In this document: positions 1 through 13,400 of the stretch, in pieces | Layout of the letters: each line of letters opens with the position of its first letter | Position numbering within the stretch: the stretch's first letter is position 1 | NCBI GenBank assembly: GCA_914767715.1 | Contig: OU612073.1 | Coordinates: 10,108,001 to 10,172,000 of the forward strand | Reading direction: 5' to 3' | DNA from: Membranipora membranacea | Taxonomy: Eukaryota; Bryozoa; Gymnolaemata; Cheilostomatida; Membraniporidae | Length of the DNA: 64,000 bases | Position numbers and translations under genes: made by a program | Notes under the pieces: model-generated | What the model saw: the letters and a program-made list of their open reading frames with translations, nothing else | Databases searched by the model: none | What the model was told of the DNA's origin: nothing

Positions 1-1144
1 GATTCATGTATTGCACAACGTCGCAATGAAAAGATGTCAAGATCTGCAAACTATGTCATCGTTTCAATGAGGATTGATTGTAAACAGCAGGCCACCCACA
101 GTGATTTACAAACGAGAGACCAGTTTATGTGAGATTAATATCTAAGCTCTGTGCTGTGCCCTCTGATTATTTGGGTGTCAACAAGTGTGCCAAATCTCTA
201 GGTAGTTCACTGTCAGATGACAGGCCAGATTAGAATATTTTCCAATCAGCAGGTTGGTAACTTAATGGGCAAGGATACAGTAAAGGCGTGAAGCAGTATT
301 ATGTCGATTGTTATTTTCAACGGGCATTAAGTAATATCAGCTCTCTGCAATCTGTGACCGTAGATTTTTAAACAAAATTGAAATTTGATGTGGAAGAACT
401 GGTTAGTTTTAGGTTTCAAAATTATATTGGTGCCGGTATGTCAATGTCCTATTAAAAATAATGTTACAATTTGTTTCATCCATATATATTTAAAACTATT
501 GATTCAGCCTCATAAATGTACTCTATAATATTCAAAATCATCATATAAAAATACAAAACATGCAATAACATATCAAATTGTTTTAGTGTTTATCACAGGT
601 AGAATCCGGACCGTCCGACTGTCTGTGTTGTTTCCAGAACACTCTTCAACTTGCAGGTTCTTCAATCAAAGTATCATGATTTCCAACCATGATACTCAAA
701 TAACCTCCAGAATGATAGTCGGAGCAATTGAAATTTAAATTAAAACTCCACACTGATTGAGTGTTGTAGCCAACCATCCAATGAGTTGGCTCAGACCGAA
801 AGAAGTGATGGTTTTCCCTAAGGGCTCTACGTCCCAGGGACGGGACATGTGTCAGAATATATATATATATACCTTCCTTTGTCGCTATGGTATTGGTGTT
901 TATTTATACGGTATACCTTTTGAAATTAGGTGAAGGATCAGTTAGTAAGTGAGAAGGTATGCAATATCATTATGGTGGAAGGAGATTTTGTGTGAGCTGT
1001 GAACGTGAACCTCTTGTTACCTTGTGTCCAAAAAGGATATCACAGATTTAGCAGGACTCCTCTGTCTAGAGAATCCATGGGGATTGTCACCCCTGCATCT
1101 CAATAGGAGGCAACTCTATACCTTTGGTCTCATTCAGCAGGCAC

Positions 1145-1247
1145 TAGTCTAAGTGCTCAGACTCCAAGGCGCAGGGAGTTACTTGTGCACACTATCATAG
1201 TGTGCGCGAGTAACTCCCTGCACCTTGGAGTCTGAGCACTTAGACTA
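1145..1247. mobile_element. 103-bp palindromic MITE with 9-bp TSD
   Basis: The two halves are near-perfect inverted copies, starting TAGTCTAAGTGCTCAG and ending with its complement, centred on CACTATCATAGTG. Perfect 9-bp direct repeats AGCAGGCAC flank it (1136-1144 and 1248-1256). A 9-bp duplication is typical of Mutator-like elements and 8 bp of hAT; the boundary allows either. Confidence 0.85.
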
Positions 1248-3787
1248 AGCAGGCACCGGCTTCATAGTCAATAATATAGCCCAAAATCCTATATTTTACT
1301 ACTCAGCGTTAATTGTGGGTTTGTTTTGCTAGTTCCAATAAACCCAATTTAGAACATAAGGCTAAATAGTTTCTCAATCAGAGTGCTGATTTCTTACCAG
1401 TGTGTGGTAATGGGCTTGCTGGAACACTGATGATGCAAGGACACCAACAATTGATTATATTCACAAATCATTTGTTATCCGACTCTGCACATTGGGAGCA
1501 ATATCATTGGCAGACTACTACATAGCTCATAAACTGCACTGGTAAGTTATATATATGAGTTTGGCTAGTGAATGTGATCATTCCACTCACTCAGTCACTC
1601 TCTAAACATTCATTCATCATCCAACACCACAGTCACTGTATCTATCTTCTTATCAAAACCAAGGCCAGAATCATATGTGTGGCTCTTAGTTTTAGCAAGG
1701 GGTAACATGCATTACCCCTTGACCTTGGTCTAATACTGTCAGTGTCACCTGACACCTGTGCTGGGTTGTCAAGGTCTTGGTCTAAGTTATTGGAGTGGAG
1801 GTGAAACAGGTGTGTTTGCACAGGGAGTAGACATGCATCTTAAGCCCTAACAGAAGAGAGAGTCAGACCCTCATGGCATCCATTAGACCTGTTATAGTCT
1901 TATCACAGCGGCCCGGGCCCTTTTTTGTTTGGAGACGGAGCAGTTGATTGCACCATTCTCCCTGATTGCACATACGTAAACAGTTAGTTAGTTTTCATAC
2001 AGGCGCCTACACGGTGTGGCTATGCAAGAAGTTGCCTTTCAAACGCACTGGCCTGGATTCCCGCCAAGTCTTGATTACCACTACATCAAATTTCACCAAT
2101 TGCTGTAAGACTGAAATTCAGAAAGAAATATGACTGGATGGTTACAAACTCGATTGGAATGAACACGAGTTAGATTGATATTAACCTGACTGTTGTGTGG
2201 TTGAGTAACGGCTGGCTGTATATATTGAAAAAGAAAATCTATTTTTTACTGACAAATATCATGCTTTCAGGCTCCTCACTCTATGAAAAGGCCGGAGGGG
2301 CCATCACTGCTCATCTTGTACATGGGGTAAGCATGGTGGTTACAAAATTGAATTATGGGGCAGGTGAAAGTTGCCTGTTTAAACCACAAAAATGACAAAC
2401 TTTTTATATTGGAAACCAATCTATTGAAACAGCAGTGATGCAGGGTTTTTATTTATATGTCTAGCCTGTTGTTTTTTGTGCAATAGGCTGCTTTTGCTAA
2501 CTCATGAGCCAGGTATTGGTTGAAAACCTTGCTCGATGGTGGTCATTGAAAGGTCATTGGTATATTACAAGGTCATCGTTACTGTACTAAGATAATTAGG
2601 TGTAAGCCTAAGACTTCATAAGTGCTTTTCGTATTATGTCATGTTCAGTGCATATGCATGGTACTGCTACTAGGTCCAAAAGCCTCTTATGATTTTAGAC
2701 CGTGGCCCAGTGTGCTTCCAAATAAATGCAAATGTAAATACGCTGGTCAAAGCCACAGTTATAATGCAGCACACATTTCGCTCTTAAGTGCCGGTACCCT
2801 GGAATACCCTGGAATACCCTGGGCCAATGACTGATAAGAATATAAGGCTTTGTGATTCAGTTTCTAATCTTTCTTCTCATCTTTGGCTTGTTTGTTTTGA
2901 CAAACAAACAAATAAAATCTTCTTTTATCTCGATCAATCTGTGGTTTGACTGAGCCATGAATTTCAGTATACTCTGTCTGGGATGTTATGGTCAGAATCT
3001 TTTTGGGCAATGGTTACATATTCAGCTGAGCTGATTCGATTTGTCTGTATGGATTGAATACATGACTGAGAGTCACGTCACATGCTAGGGATATAAGCTG
3101 ATGCTCAATTCTATAAATAAATTTAGTTTTTCAAAATATCTCTTTTGGAGGTTCATACCCTTGTACTCCCTATTGCATTGATCACTCTCCTAAATCAATC
3201 ATGCTAACACCAAATCATTCTTTTTTTATCTCCAAGTGTTCAGAGATATCATCCCGGACTTTCTAGACATAGCATTTTGCTCGACAAGCCACAAGATATT
3301 TTTCCGTCACTTGAAATGCACATTTACACAAGAGTAAGAATAATCCTTACTCTGTGATATTTATTATAGTTTTTTGTGAAGCTGTTTCTCAGCCTCACCT
3401 CATATTGGAATGTTTTGAAAACCAACAGCTGTTTCATTTTTACGGCTTGTTTTTGTTACAGATTTTGAGAGTTTTGTATTGCATCAGCACTGTAGACCGC
3501 TCCAGACTACAGAAGTTATTGAAGTTTTACTGTTTCTTGTTTGTGCTTTCGAAAGGTGATCAACTCAATAGGAACAAAACACCAACCTTAATTCAAGGTA
3601 ATCGGGTTTGAAAATTCTGTGGTTAGTTGTAGACTTGATAAATCCTGAATGGTATATCACCGTGAAACTGTCAAAGGGGACTAAATATTGTAAATTATTG
3701 TTTGAGTAGAAATGCTTATGCAATGTAGCGTAAGGTTTCAGTAATCTGGTTGCTCAAAATTACTACTATTATTGTTTTTACCACACA

Positions 3788-4253
3788 AGTTCGTATGGAG
3801 CCCAGCCAACTTTTTTGTAAGTTTAAAATTATTGTTTTTGCTTCAGTTATCATTCGATTTGGGAGGGTGCGAGCGATGATATTAGACACAATTTTTTTCT
3901 AAGAATTCTGAACAGAACAAGGGTGAATTTTCTGTAAATTTCTTTTAACAAGCAATCATACCTTTTAACGGTAGATCTATTTATTCTCAATTGACAAAAT
4001 AGGCATCAACTGCTGTGTATAGTTCATATGGAGCCCAGCCAACTGTTTTGTAAGTATAAAATGTTGCTTTTTCTACAGTCGTCATTCCATTCCGGAAAGT
4101 GCCTGCGAATGACAGTGGTCACAATTTTCTCAGAGGGTAGAGGTTCAATTTTCTGTTCATTTATTTCAATCAGCAATCATATTTTTTCTTAGGTGTGCCT
4201 AGGTAGGTCTAGTATTCTCAATCGTCAAAATAGACATCAGACGTGTAGAGCTG
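3788..4253 (+). repeat. Tandem duplication, 233-bp unit, just upstream of sestrin exon 1
   Basis: Copy 1 (3788-4020) and copy 2 (4021-4253) both begin AGTTC(G/A)TATGGAGCCCAGCC and remain similar to a final CATC-GTGTAG block. Both copies keep a donor-like GTAAGT (3817-3822 and 4050-4055). Confidence 0.8.
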
Positions 4254-4271
4254 ACATTCTTATTTTTCCAG

Positions 4272-4474
4272 CTCTAAGTAGCAGTGATCAGATTTGATTC
4301 CGTATCCACTTGACTGCGTAGAGGATGAATAACGGAGCCAGTTGTAAGGTGTTGGTTTGCCCGTTGGATTGTATCAAACCAGACTACAGCTATCTGGACC
4401 TGCACATCTACAAAGGATTCAGAAGTGATGACATTGAGACTCGGAGCAATACTTACAAAACACTTCTTAAGAAT
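4272..4474 (+). other. SESN: Probable first coding exon of sestrin with 5' UTR
   Basis: A good acceptor (pyrimidine tract and CAG ending at 4271) precedes 53 untranslated bases and an ATG at 4325. A TAG at 4319-4321 lies in frame immediately before that ATG, which favours it as the true start. The 50 codons (MNNGASCKVLVCPLDC...) end exactly at a GTGAGT donor after 4474 and join in phase 0 to exon 2. The sequence does not resemble a sestrin N terminus I know, so it rests on the splice signals and frame. The acceptor implies at least one further upstream non-coding exon. Confidence 0.55.
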
Positions 4475-7400
4475 GTGAGTAACAGCTGATAACAGCTCTG
4501 AGAAGACAATAACCCTAATTGTCAAAACACACTGAGTGGGTCGCAACCTCAAAGGTTCGCATGTCACCATTATGAACATACCCTAGAGGGGTAAAGTACG
4601 CACAGGACAAAATATATTGCCATGATGTGCAGCAGAAATTTATTGTGAGCTAACTTTTACTCAACCCCATTACTTTATATAAATCCCCGGCTTAGCGACT
4701 GGAAATTGGTGTTAGCTGACGTCAAAGTCATCCCCCCTTACTAGCTTCACTAATTTATAGGTATAGGTAACATATATATAAGATCAAGATGGTTCCTCTG
4801 CTACTGACAGCCGACACACTTTCCTTTTGCATGTATATCTCTGATCGATAGAGAGTGAACTAATTCATTTAGCATGAGTACCATCATAAGGAATTTGGTG
4901 TAACGGCCCATGTTCAATTTGATCAATAAGGGGGGGGGGGGGTGCATGTTAGGCACTGATACTAAATGGACTCTAACGATCAGAGATACACTTGGTAATA
5001 GTTAAGTCTCGCTGTCAGTATGGACAGAAGCCCCAGCTGGTCATCAGCGGAAGGCGTAGTAAAGGATATGATGTAAGCCCTAACCGTCTTTTTTCAAGAG
5101 GCTATTGTGTACTAAATATCAGTGTTAGTTTTTTGGTACTGGTTCTCACCGAATGCCCTGGGCAGCGGATAATTCGGTCATTGCGAACACCCATTAACCT
5201 GGCATTGGCATTTAAACACTCATAAAAAATGGAAAGTAAGAGGAGCTTCTGCAGTTTCCAACTAAACTAAGATGAGAACTTATTCTTGGATTGTTTGCCT
5301 TTGATCCTTGCGTATGGCCTATGCCCTATAGGTTGCTTTATTACTGATTCATAATATGCATGGCATGCAATGTAAGCGCTTCTGCCTTTGTAATAAGCAT
5401 AATAAAAAGGATTTTATCGACTGTGCTGCCTTGACTGTGCTGCCTTGCGTCAGCCTGTTATTAGTTATTATCACTGGTCGTTATTTTTACTGCACTATCT
5501 TACTACTTCTCACTAACTTTTTCCATAATTACGCCCCGGCCGGCCTCACGTTTTTAAGCCGTACCTGTTTTTCTCCGGCTGGCTAGTAGGGTTTTGAAGG
5601 GGCACTGTTGCTGCCTTCTTTGTCTGCCCTAACAGCCCGGTCAGCGGAGTCCAGTACTGACTAGCTCCTACTGGTCAAAGTGTTAAACGCAAGTGACTAG
5701 ATACTAGATAGGGTACACACTTATAGTCACACTTTTTATGACTGACGATAATTCTGTTACCTAAGGCCTACTCTGTGACATGTCAAAGGCATTACATGGA
5801 TTCATTCCGCTTCAGTTCAAAAGCAGAAATTGATACCACTGCAAGCGTTATCGGTCCTTTTTTATTGCATTACTAAATATTGTTTTTTATAGCAGTGCTG
5901 CCATGAGCAACTTGAACATAATTCCTTAATTATTCACAATGCCTTTTACCTTTGCTTCACATCTTTTTAACCCTTAGTTTGAATCCTGCTTAGACGGCGT
6001 GGAAAGTCCTCAGCACTTTCGCAGAACGAATGGAACACACCACGCTACGCTAAACAATGGTCACCACACCTCCAGGCCCGAGGAGAATGGAGACAAATCA
6101 AACGGTTTAGCACCCCAAGTAGACTCCATAATGGATTATCATAAACTGCTTCTATATCGCTTATCTGTTCAATGCCCTGTTGATGATGTTAGAGGTTTCT
6201 GCTCCGGACTACTGACTTTATTAAAAGTAAGTACTATGCCTGATAATCCAATTTTCCACTTATTACATGAAGCTAAGCATGCATGCATGCATAACCTCAC
6301 AGAGTAAGGAGATATATATATAACCTCCTTACACCTGCAGTATCACTATGTTGAATGCCACTTCAACTCAACTTATATTATTGATGCCAGGTGCTGCCAG
6401 TAGGGACTAGGCACTAGGAGATTTAGAGGTTGGTTGGGTTTCTGTTAGCCTTCTTATGGTTGCTCGCACTGTAGTCTTTTGTCTGTCAACTTAGGGAAGG
6501 TGGGACAAATGCTCACCATTACCGAATCTGATTGGATTTGTAGGATATTATTAGCAGGGTAAAGATAATTTGAATATACCAATTTCTATTTAATCGGTTG
6601 ACTGTCATGCTGAATTGTCAATCTCATAATGATCCTCGACCCAAGACTGAATAATATGCCAACACTGCCACAAATCCAAAAGATCTTTCTCCAACTCCAC
6701 TTTTTCTTCTTACTCAATGGTTATTATGTAGATAGATTTGTTGACTTCAGATGTAGCTTCTTTGTGGCACTGATACACCTTATTTAGTCCGCTCAACTTC
6801 TCCATTTACCATGTGATATTCCAATTAGCAGTTCTTTGGTTAATTTAATGTCTATACCCAATATGGTCTTTTTTGTATATACTGTTCAGCTTAACTCTTA
6901 AGAACCCTGTTTGAGTTTGAAAGATTTGAGTCAGTAGCATTGTGATTCCATGATTCAACACTTCCTAGCGTCATGCTTCCACCATCCTCTTCCACTTCTT
7001 GTTTCTATCGTTCTGTAGTTTTCGGTAAATAAAACTGTAGTTGTCTTCTCATTACTTTTATATGTCAGCACGTCATGCTCGTTGACAGAGTTTTCGGTTA
7101 TACATTCGGTTATACATCAGAGTTTTCTGCTCTCTAATGTATAACTGTGATCACATATTTTCAGCTTGTAGTAATTAAAAATGGAAAACTAGCAGGTCTA
7201 GAATGTCTGTCTCCAAGTGGGCTGTGGGCGATGGTCGGTGGTTCTTTTTTTGTTGCAGTAAAGCTGGGCTAGACTGATAGTTAGTTTGACCTTGGTTTGA
7301 ATAACTGTGTTTATGTTTCATTTAGCACTGATCCTGGAAAGGCAGTTTGCTGCCTATGCCAAGTATGAAACGTAGACCGTTTTTGTTAGATCTGTTGAAT

Positions 7401-10400
7401 CACACCAGAATTTTAGTTCTAACTCTCAAGGCTAAAGCATTTCAAAGTTAGCTGATTTTGAAGTGCTAAGTTTTTTAGGTCAGCGTTGAAGAAATAGCTG
7501 CTATATAAAGATTTAAAAGCTGACTGTGCCTATTTTGCCTCAGATATATTTAGTTTTCCAATACGCACCAGCAATTTTAAATTGAGAATTGACAATACAA
7601 GTCTTAATTCTGCCAGCTATTTCCAATTATTGGATTGCCGATACAGTCTTGTAAACTGTTATGGAATTTTCCTACGAGATGGAAAATTACCAGTGTTAGT
7701 ACAACAACAAAGAACCCTTGCTAACATCATTTATGTATACATTTTTGTATGGTATGTTATTCTTATTATTAATTAGCATTATGTATCAGGTTATTTTTGA
7801 TCCCATAGTATTTGCTGTTTGCAGGCTGGAGGCAGCTTTCTAATAACCTCCAGGGATTATTACGGTTAGACATCTTGTAGGAAAAGTACTTAGTGTCCTA
7901 ATTTCTCTTGTCTAGTGATAAATTCTGCGAATTAGGAAGCCTCCTTTCTGCTGTTTTGGCATCAAACGATGCTAGAGAAAATTCACTCACTCAAAATTTA
8001 AGTGGAAACACGTTTTCCAATTAGTTCAGTAAGTCAACTATGCAACATGGGGGAATCAATGCATAATTATGGATTATTATACCTTATGATACACACATGT
8101 TTTATTTTTTGGACCAATGACGTAGATGGTGCCAGTTTTAATCCACTACCAGCTAACAATTCCAGCGTTTGATTGGTAGAGACAGGATGGAGTTAAGTCG
8201 ACAGGTGAAGCAATAAAATTATGTTTGTAGGAAAAGTGCTGATTCTCAAATCAATGAGCAAGGATTATACTTGACGTTTCTCTGTAGTTCAAGTGCTCAA
8301 ACTTTGCCAGGGTTCCCGGTAGTGGCATTCCATCATCAACTATAATAATATGGAATGCCATTACAAGCGAACCAAATGGCCTCTGAGCACTGAAACTCCT
8401 TTCTGTAAAATTGGATTCTGTGTTTCATGTCACTATTTCCAGCCATTGACAGTAAGAGGGTAACTCCTATGTTTTTACTTCTTTTTTTTTATAAATTTAT
8501 TGACTCTATCTTAGGATTTGATATAAAAAGACCAAAAATTGTAATTTTCTGCACTATATACAAATATTATATGAAAGAAAGAAATACTGATTAATGATTA
8601 AGATGGAGAAGTTGTGTTTACACGCTGACGTCTTGGCTGTTTACCTGTGGGATTATGGGGCAACTAAAGTATCACCAATCAATAGCATAAAATCAAATTG
8701 ATCTCTTCAATGCAGCAATCGCCAATAACAAACTATTTGTGCTGATGCAATGCACTACATTCTTGCTGCCCGTGGCAGCAGCAAAGAGCACTTGTTATCG
8801 TTTTCCAGCTGGTTCTTTTTATGAATAGAAGGCGCTCCCCTTATTGAAAAACACTAAGTGCCAGGAAAGTAGACATTATATAAACCTATTGTGTTGAACA
8901 AGGTGTTCAATAATTGAAGGATTCTTGAGAAAAACCCCTTACACATTTTGTTATGCCTGTTAGTATAACAACCTTGAAGTTTATTCCATTCCATTCATCA
9001 GACGCAAATTATGTAGGAATTATATAATGTGTTAGGGATAGCTGCTCATTTGATCGATATTTTAGTATATCCCTCACTGGTTGGCAGCCTGTATTATTAG
9101 TGTCGGCACATTGCTGACTTCATATAATATCGCTGACTGGATTGCTATATTAGTGTATATCTCTCATCGTTCATTCAAAGGCGTTGTGATCAATAATAAG
9201 TACGTGTTATTTGTTATAACAGTATTATAAAGTATTACACAGCCATTCTCACAGTATCCATCGTCAGCTGATGCAATGCTGTCGGCTTATTTCTAAGACA
9301 GAAGGAATTTGTTAGCACTGGTGAGTCGAATCATGTCAATCATTTCGAGCGCTTGCTCGGTAACTGGTTGGTGCTGCTTTCTGTTTCGTACTTGAGGTAT
9401 TATTATTTATCAGAATATCTGGTAGATTTTAGGGGTAGGCGTCTGAAATCCAAAGGTTTTCAGAATTTAGATAAGTCATTGATTATCTTAGCTGTGGAAT
9501 ACTGGGTGGCAGACATTTCGCCAATGTACATTTTGCCAATGCAATGTTTTGCCAATCACATTTCGCCAATCATACTTTGCCAAAGATATTTCGCCAGTCT
9601 TATTTTGCCAATCACATTTCGCCAAAGATGTTTTGCCAATTTTATTTTGCCAATCACATTTTGCAAAAGACATTTCGCCAGTCATATTTTGCCAATCACA
9701 TTTCGCCAAAGATGTTTTGCCAATTTTATTTTGCCAATCACATTTTGCCAAAGATGTTTTGCCAATCTCATTTTGCCAATCTCATTTTGCCAAAGGTAGT
9801 TTGTCAATCTCATTTTGCCGATCATAAATTGCCAATAACATTTCGTCAACCCCAATTGCCAATTAAGGCGTAGAAATATTCATTCCATAAATGCTTCATG
9901 ATGATGGTAAGGAATGCGTACCGGGTCAACTGTCGGTATGGGACGACTCCAATTGTTTTTGAGCACGCGCAATCAGCACTTATTGATTGTTCCCTCTTCA
10001 TGGTTCTGGTTTTACTATCCTGATCCCTTTTTGCTGTGACCGTTACAATTACCGATATCAGCACCCGTATTTTTTCCAAAAAATTCCGATTTCAGACTAG
10101 ATTGTCGGCCGCAAAACTGGATTTGTATTTGCTGTGATCTAAAGTTTAATGACAGATAGTAAGCAATATAGTTTGGTATTAGACACCATATCTATTCAGG
10201 GCGGGGGGGAGAGACTATGAACGTTTATTCTGCTGTTCAGTCATACATTAATTAAACACCTACAGGAATAATTATAATAATATGTTATAAGCACACACTG
10301 ATATAATATAATATAATATAATGTCAATGGTTGAACATCAGAGGTCTATAATATATGAAAAGAAATATCTTTCCTATTCACATCCATCCTTGACTGTTGC

Positions 10401-13400
10401 CGGTTAGTTCATGCAATTCTTGCTGAGATTGTCCATCCAAAGAGTTCGAGCTTAAAACATTTGCAGGCATAGGTTAAGGCAAAATGGTGGCCGAATGTTG
10501 CACCTGGAAAACATCAGCAACATGAAGGTGCTGGCTATCTATGTATTGTGGTACTGATATAATCACCAATATTAATTTACCAATAATTTTATGATAATAA
10601 TAATCTCTACAAATTCATAATATACGTATAAATCTCAAAAAAGAAATTCTTTTTAAGATTCTTTTACCAAATTTTTAAAACACGATCTTTTTTAGTTGTC
10701 ACTTTTTATATGACGAGACTTTTAAAGGTTTAACACTCATTGTGAAGATCAATGGTCAGATTAAAGATAATAATTGTAATGGAGCACCGTTTTAATGACA
10801 GTGAAACTACGCAAGGAATATTTTTTAGACTTCAGCAAGGCTTTGACACCATCAACCATGATATTTTAATTAAAAGATTGCCTTTTTGTAATTTTATAAA
10901 TGATGTATGTAATTTGCTGAAATCTTATTTAGAAAACGGAGAGCAATTCGTCAAAATCAACGATCATTTCAGTACAATAAAATAGGTTGATATAGGAATC
11001 CGGATCAGGGATCCGTATTAGGTCCAATTTTATATTTAATATTAATTAATGATTTGGTTATACCCGCGCCAATGTTTAAATATATTCTCTTTGCCGACGA
11101 CACAAATATATCTTCCAATGATCACAAAAATAAAAAAAAGGTCATAAAATTAAACGATGGTGCTTGAGTAATGAATTGATTTTAAACTATACAAAAACAA
11201 ACAAATTTTAGATCCTGAACAGTACCATATAAAACTTGGTAATCAGGTTTTAATGACAAAAAAATAGCACATCATTTCTCGGCATTCACCTTGATGAGAG
11301 CATAGTTTTGAAATCAAATAATTTAGAAGTTAGTCGGAAATTGAAGTACATCCTATTTTTAATGCGTTGTGTACAACCATATCATGATATTCATACGATG
11401 ATCAAATTGTATAACACATGTCGCATATTGTCATCTAAATGACACCTATTCACTTCAAAAATCCGCCCACATAGCTATGTGACCTCTTTCTTTTCTGTGT
11501 ATCAAATTGTGCCCATTGGAAATTGTAAATTGTTACTTTTTAATAATAATGGCGAGTTAGAAATCAAAACCCCGGCCGTAACAGCCACTTGGTGCAAACC
11601 TGTTGAATTCATACCAACTGGGGGAGGAGGGGGCGGCTCCTTTTGCCTTGTGTGAGAGTTTGCGGGGTGTGGTTCGAATCTTGCCAAGTAGGCTGCGTGT
11701 CTGGGCTAGCCTTGTGGAAAGTAGGCTTCATTGTCCTGACATGGCCGCCTCACTATTCCTGGACTTATCCTACCATGCCGCTGCTTTATTTTATTTCACT
11801 ATTTTAGTGCATTTATTTTAAATACAATTAATTGTTGCAGGAAAAAAATGATAGATTTTCCTTTCCTCTGTAGGCTTGACCTCTGGCCTGCAACCATTGA
11901 CTTTATGTTATGTCAATGTTATGTCAACAAATAATCTTTTAAACAATATTATAGCGTCCTGTTAAAACAGCTTTCCTTCAACCTTGGTTGCCACCACGGC
12001 TGTCAGTTTATTCAAAATTCATTCTTCCCAACATTATTTTTCACAGATAACATGATAATATTTTTTCTGTCAATCTACTATTTAATTTTTTTTCTTTTCA
12101 AGGCTTATATTGTAAAACATTCTTTGAGAATGAAAATTCTTCCAATAAAGTATTAAAGCAAAAATGTGTGCATTCAACATATTATTGAAATTATTTCAAT
12201 AGGTTCCTAATTGATGTATGAACGAGCAGCACAATAAACATAAAGAGTAATTTCCAGAATAGATATGATGCCATTACTAAACTATATGGCTTACCCACTG
12301 AATTAAATTCTTCTCATGGAATGGAAGTAGTATCTTGACATCATCCAGTTGAAACACTCAACACAGGGACTGCTCTGACATTAATCTGATTGGCTGTCCC
12401 TACTAGCATGAAAAATATAGCCTGGGAAAATCACTTGTCTACAAAACTGCAAACAGTGATAAAATGCCTTTAACGTCAATGATTTGGGCTTTTCTAAAAT
12501 GCTATTAGGGACTGGCTATTTTTGCTGCCCTTTGTTTGGCAAAAGAAAGCTAATGATGCTATTCCAGATATGGAATTCAATGGGCTTACCATCTGACATT
12601 ACACATTTTTGATGATAGCAAATACAAAACCAGATTTGCGGTCAACGATCTAGTCTGAAATCTGAATTTTTTGGATAAAATATAGGAGCTGATATCGGTA
12701 ATGGTAATGGTCACAGCAAAAAGGGATGAGGATAGTAGAACCAGAACCATGAGGAGAGAACAATCAATTGGATTCGTCCCATCCCGACAGTTGACCCGGT
12801 ACGCATTCCTTACCATCATCATGAAGCCTTTTTGGAACGAATATTTGTACGCCTTAATTGGCAATTGGCGATGACGAAATGTTATTGGCAATTTATGATT
12901 GACAAAATATCTTTGGCAAAATATGATTGGCAAAATGAGATTGGCAAAATGAAATTGGCAAAATGTCTTTGGCAAAATGTGACTGGCAAAATGAGATTGG
13001 CAAAATGTATTTGGCAGAATGTGATTGGCAAAATAAGATTGGCAAAACATCTTTGGCGAAATGTGATTGGCAAAATAAGATTGGCGAAATGTCTTTGGCG
13101 AAATGTGATTGGCGATTTGTGATTGGCAAAACATAGCATTGGCAAAATGTACATTGGCGAAATGTAGCGGATTCGTGGAATACTTGCCAATGTATCTTCC
13201 ACAATTGTGATGGAAAGTTTTTCATCAGTCACTGTTAGTTATTATTATATCACTTGACACGACATTCATCTACGGAAGATGATGACTCGGTTGGTTTTTC
13301 TAGCCTCCTAATAGGTTGTTCCTAGCCTATGGGCAAGCCTGTGAAATGTCTCCAAGGCTGAGGGTGTTGATCATGTGTTTTCATCATCATGATTGTCGAG

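Larger units (their letters stand above)
1..4271. other. Upstream of sestrin: no gene seen
   Basis: AT-rich sequence with the 103-bp MITE at 1145, a short AT microsatellite near 860, three copies of a GGAATACCCT-type decamer at about 2795-2822 and the 233-bp duplication at 3788. Open stretches are short, repeat-poor and without recognisable domains. A non-coding sestrin 5' exon and promoter may lie here. Confidence 0.5.
9504..13174. mobile_element. Foldback-type transposon, 3.67 kb
   Basis: The left arm (about 9513-10165) and right arm (about 12585-13165) are inverted copies. Each outer part is a 14-bp tandem repeat and each inner part is a unique block (left 9850-10165, right 12585-12845) that aligns well when reverse-complemented. 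Perfect 10-bp direct repeats GTGGAATACT lie just outside at 9494-9503 and 13175-13184, as expected of a target-site duplication. Long inverted repeats built from short tandem repeats match the foldback class (Drosophila FB, sea urchin TU). The loop (10166-12584) holds a dead LINE fragment and a possible SINE, but no transposase that I recognise. Confidence 0.75.

Noticed and set aside
4274-4579. Minus-strand 101-codon open frame
   Set aside because: It overlaps the plus-strand sestrin first exon and is its antisense shadow.
9353-9873. Overlapping repetitive open frames on both strands (up to 148 codons)
   Set aside because: They are read through the 14-bp tandem repeat, which stays open in several frames; no non-repeat domain.
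12586-13232. Repetitive open frames (up to 182 codons) on both strands
   Set aside because: Same 14-bp repeat in the right foldback arm plus its unique block; not a gene.
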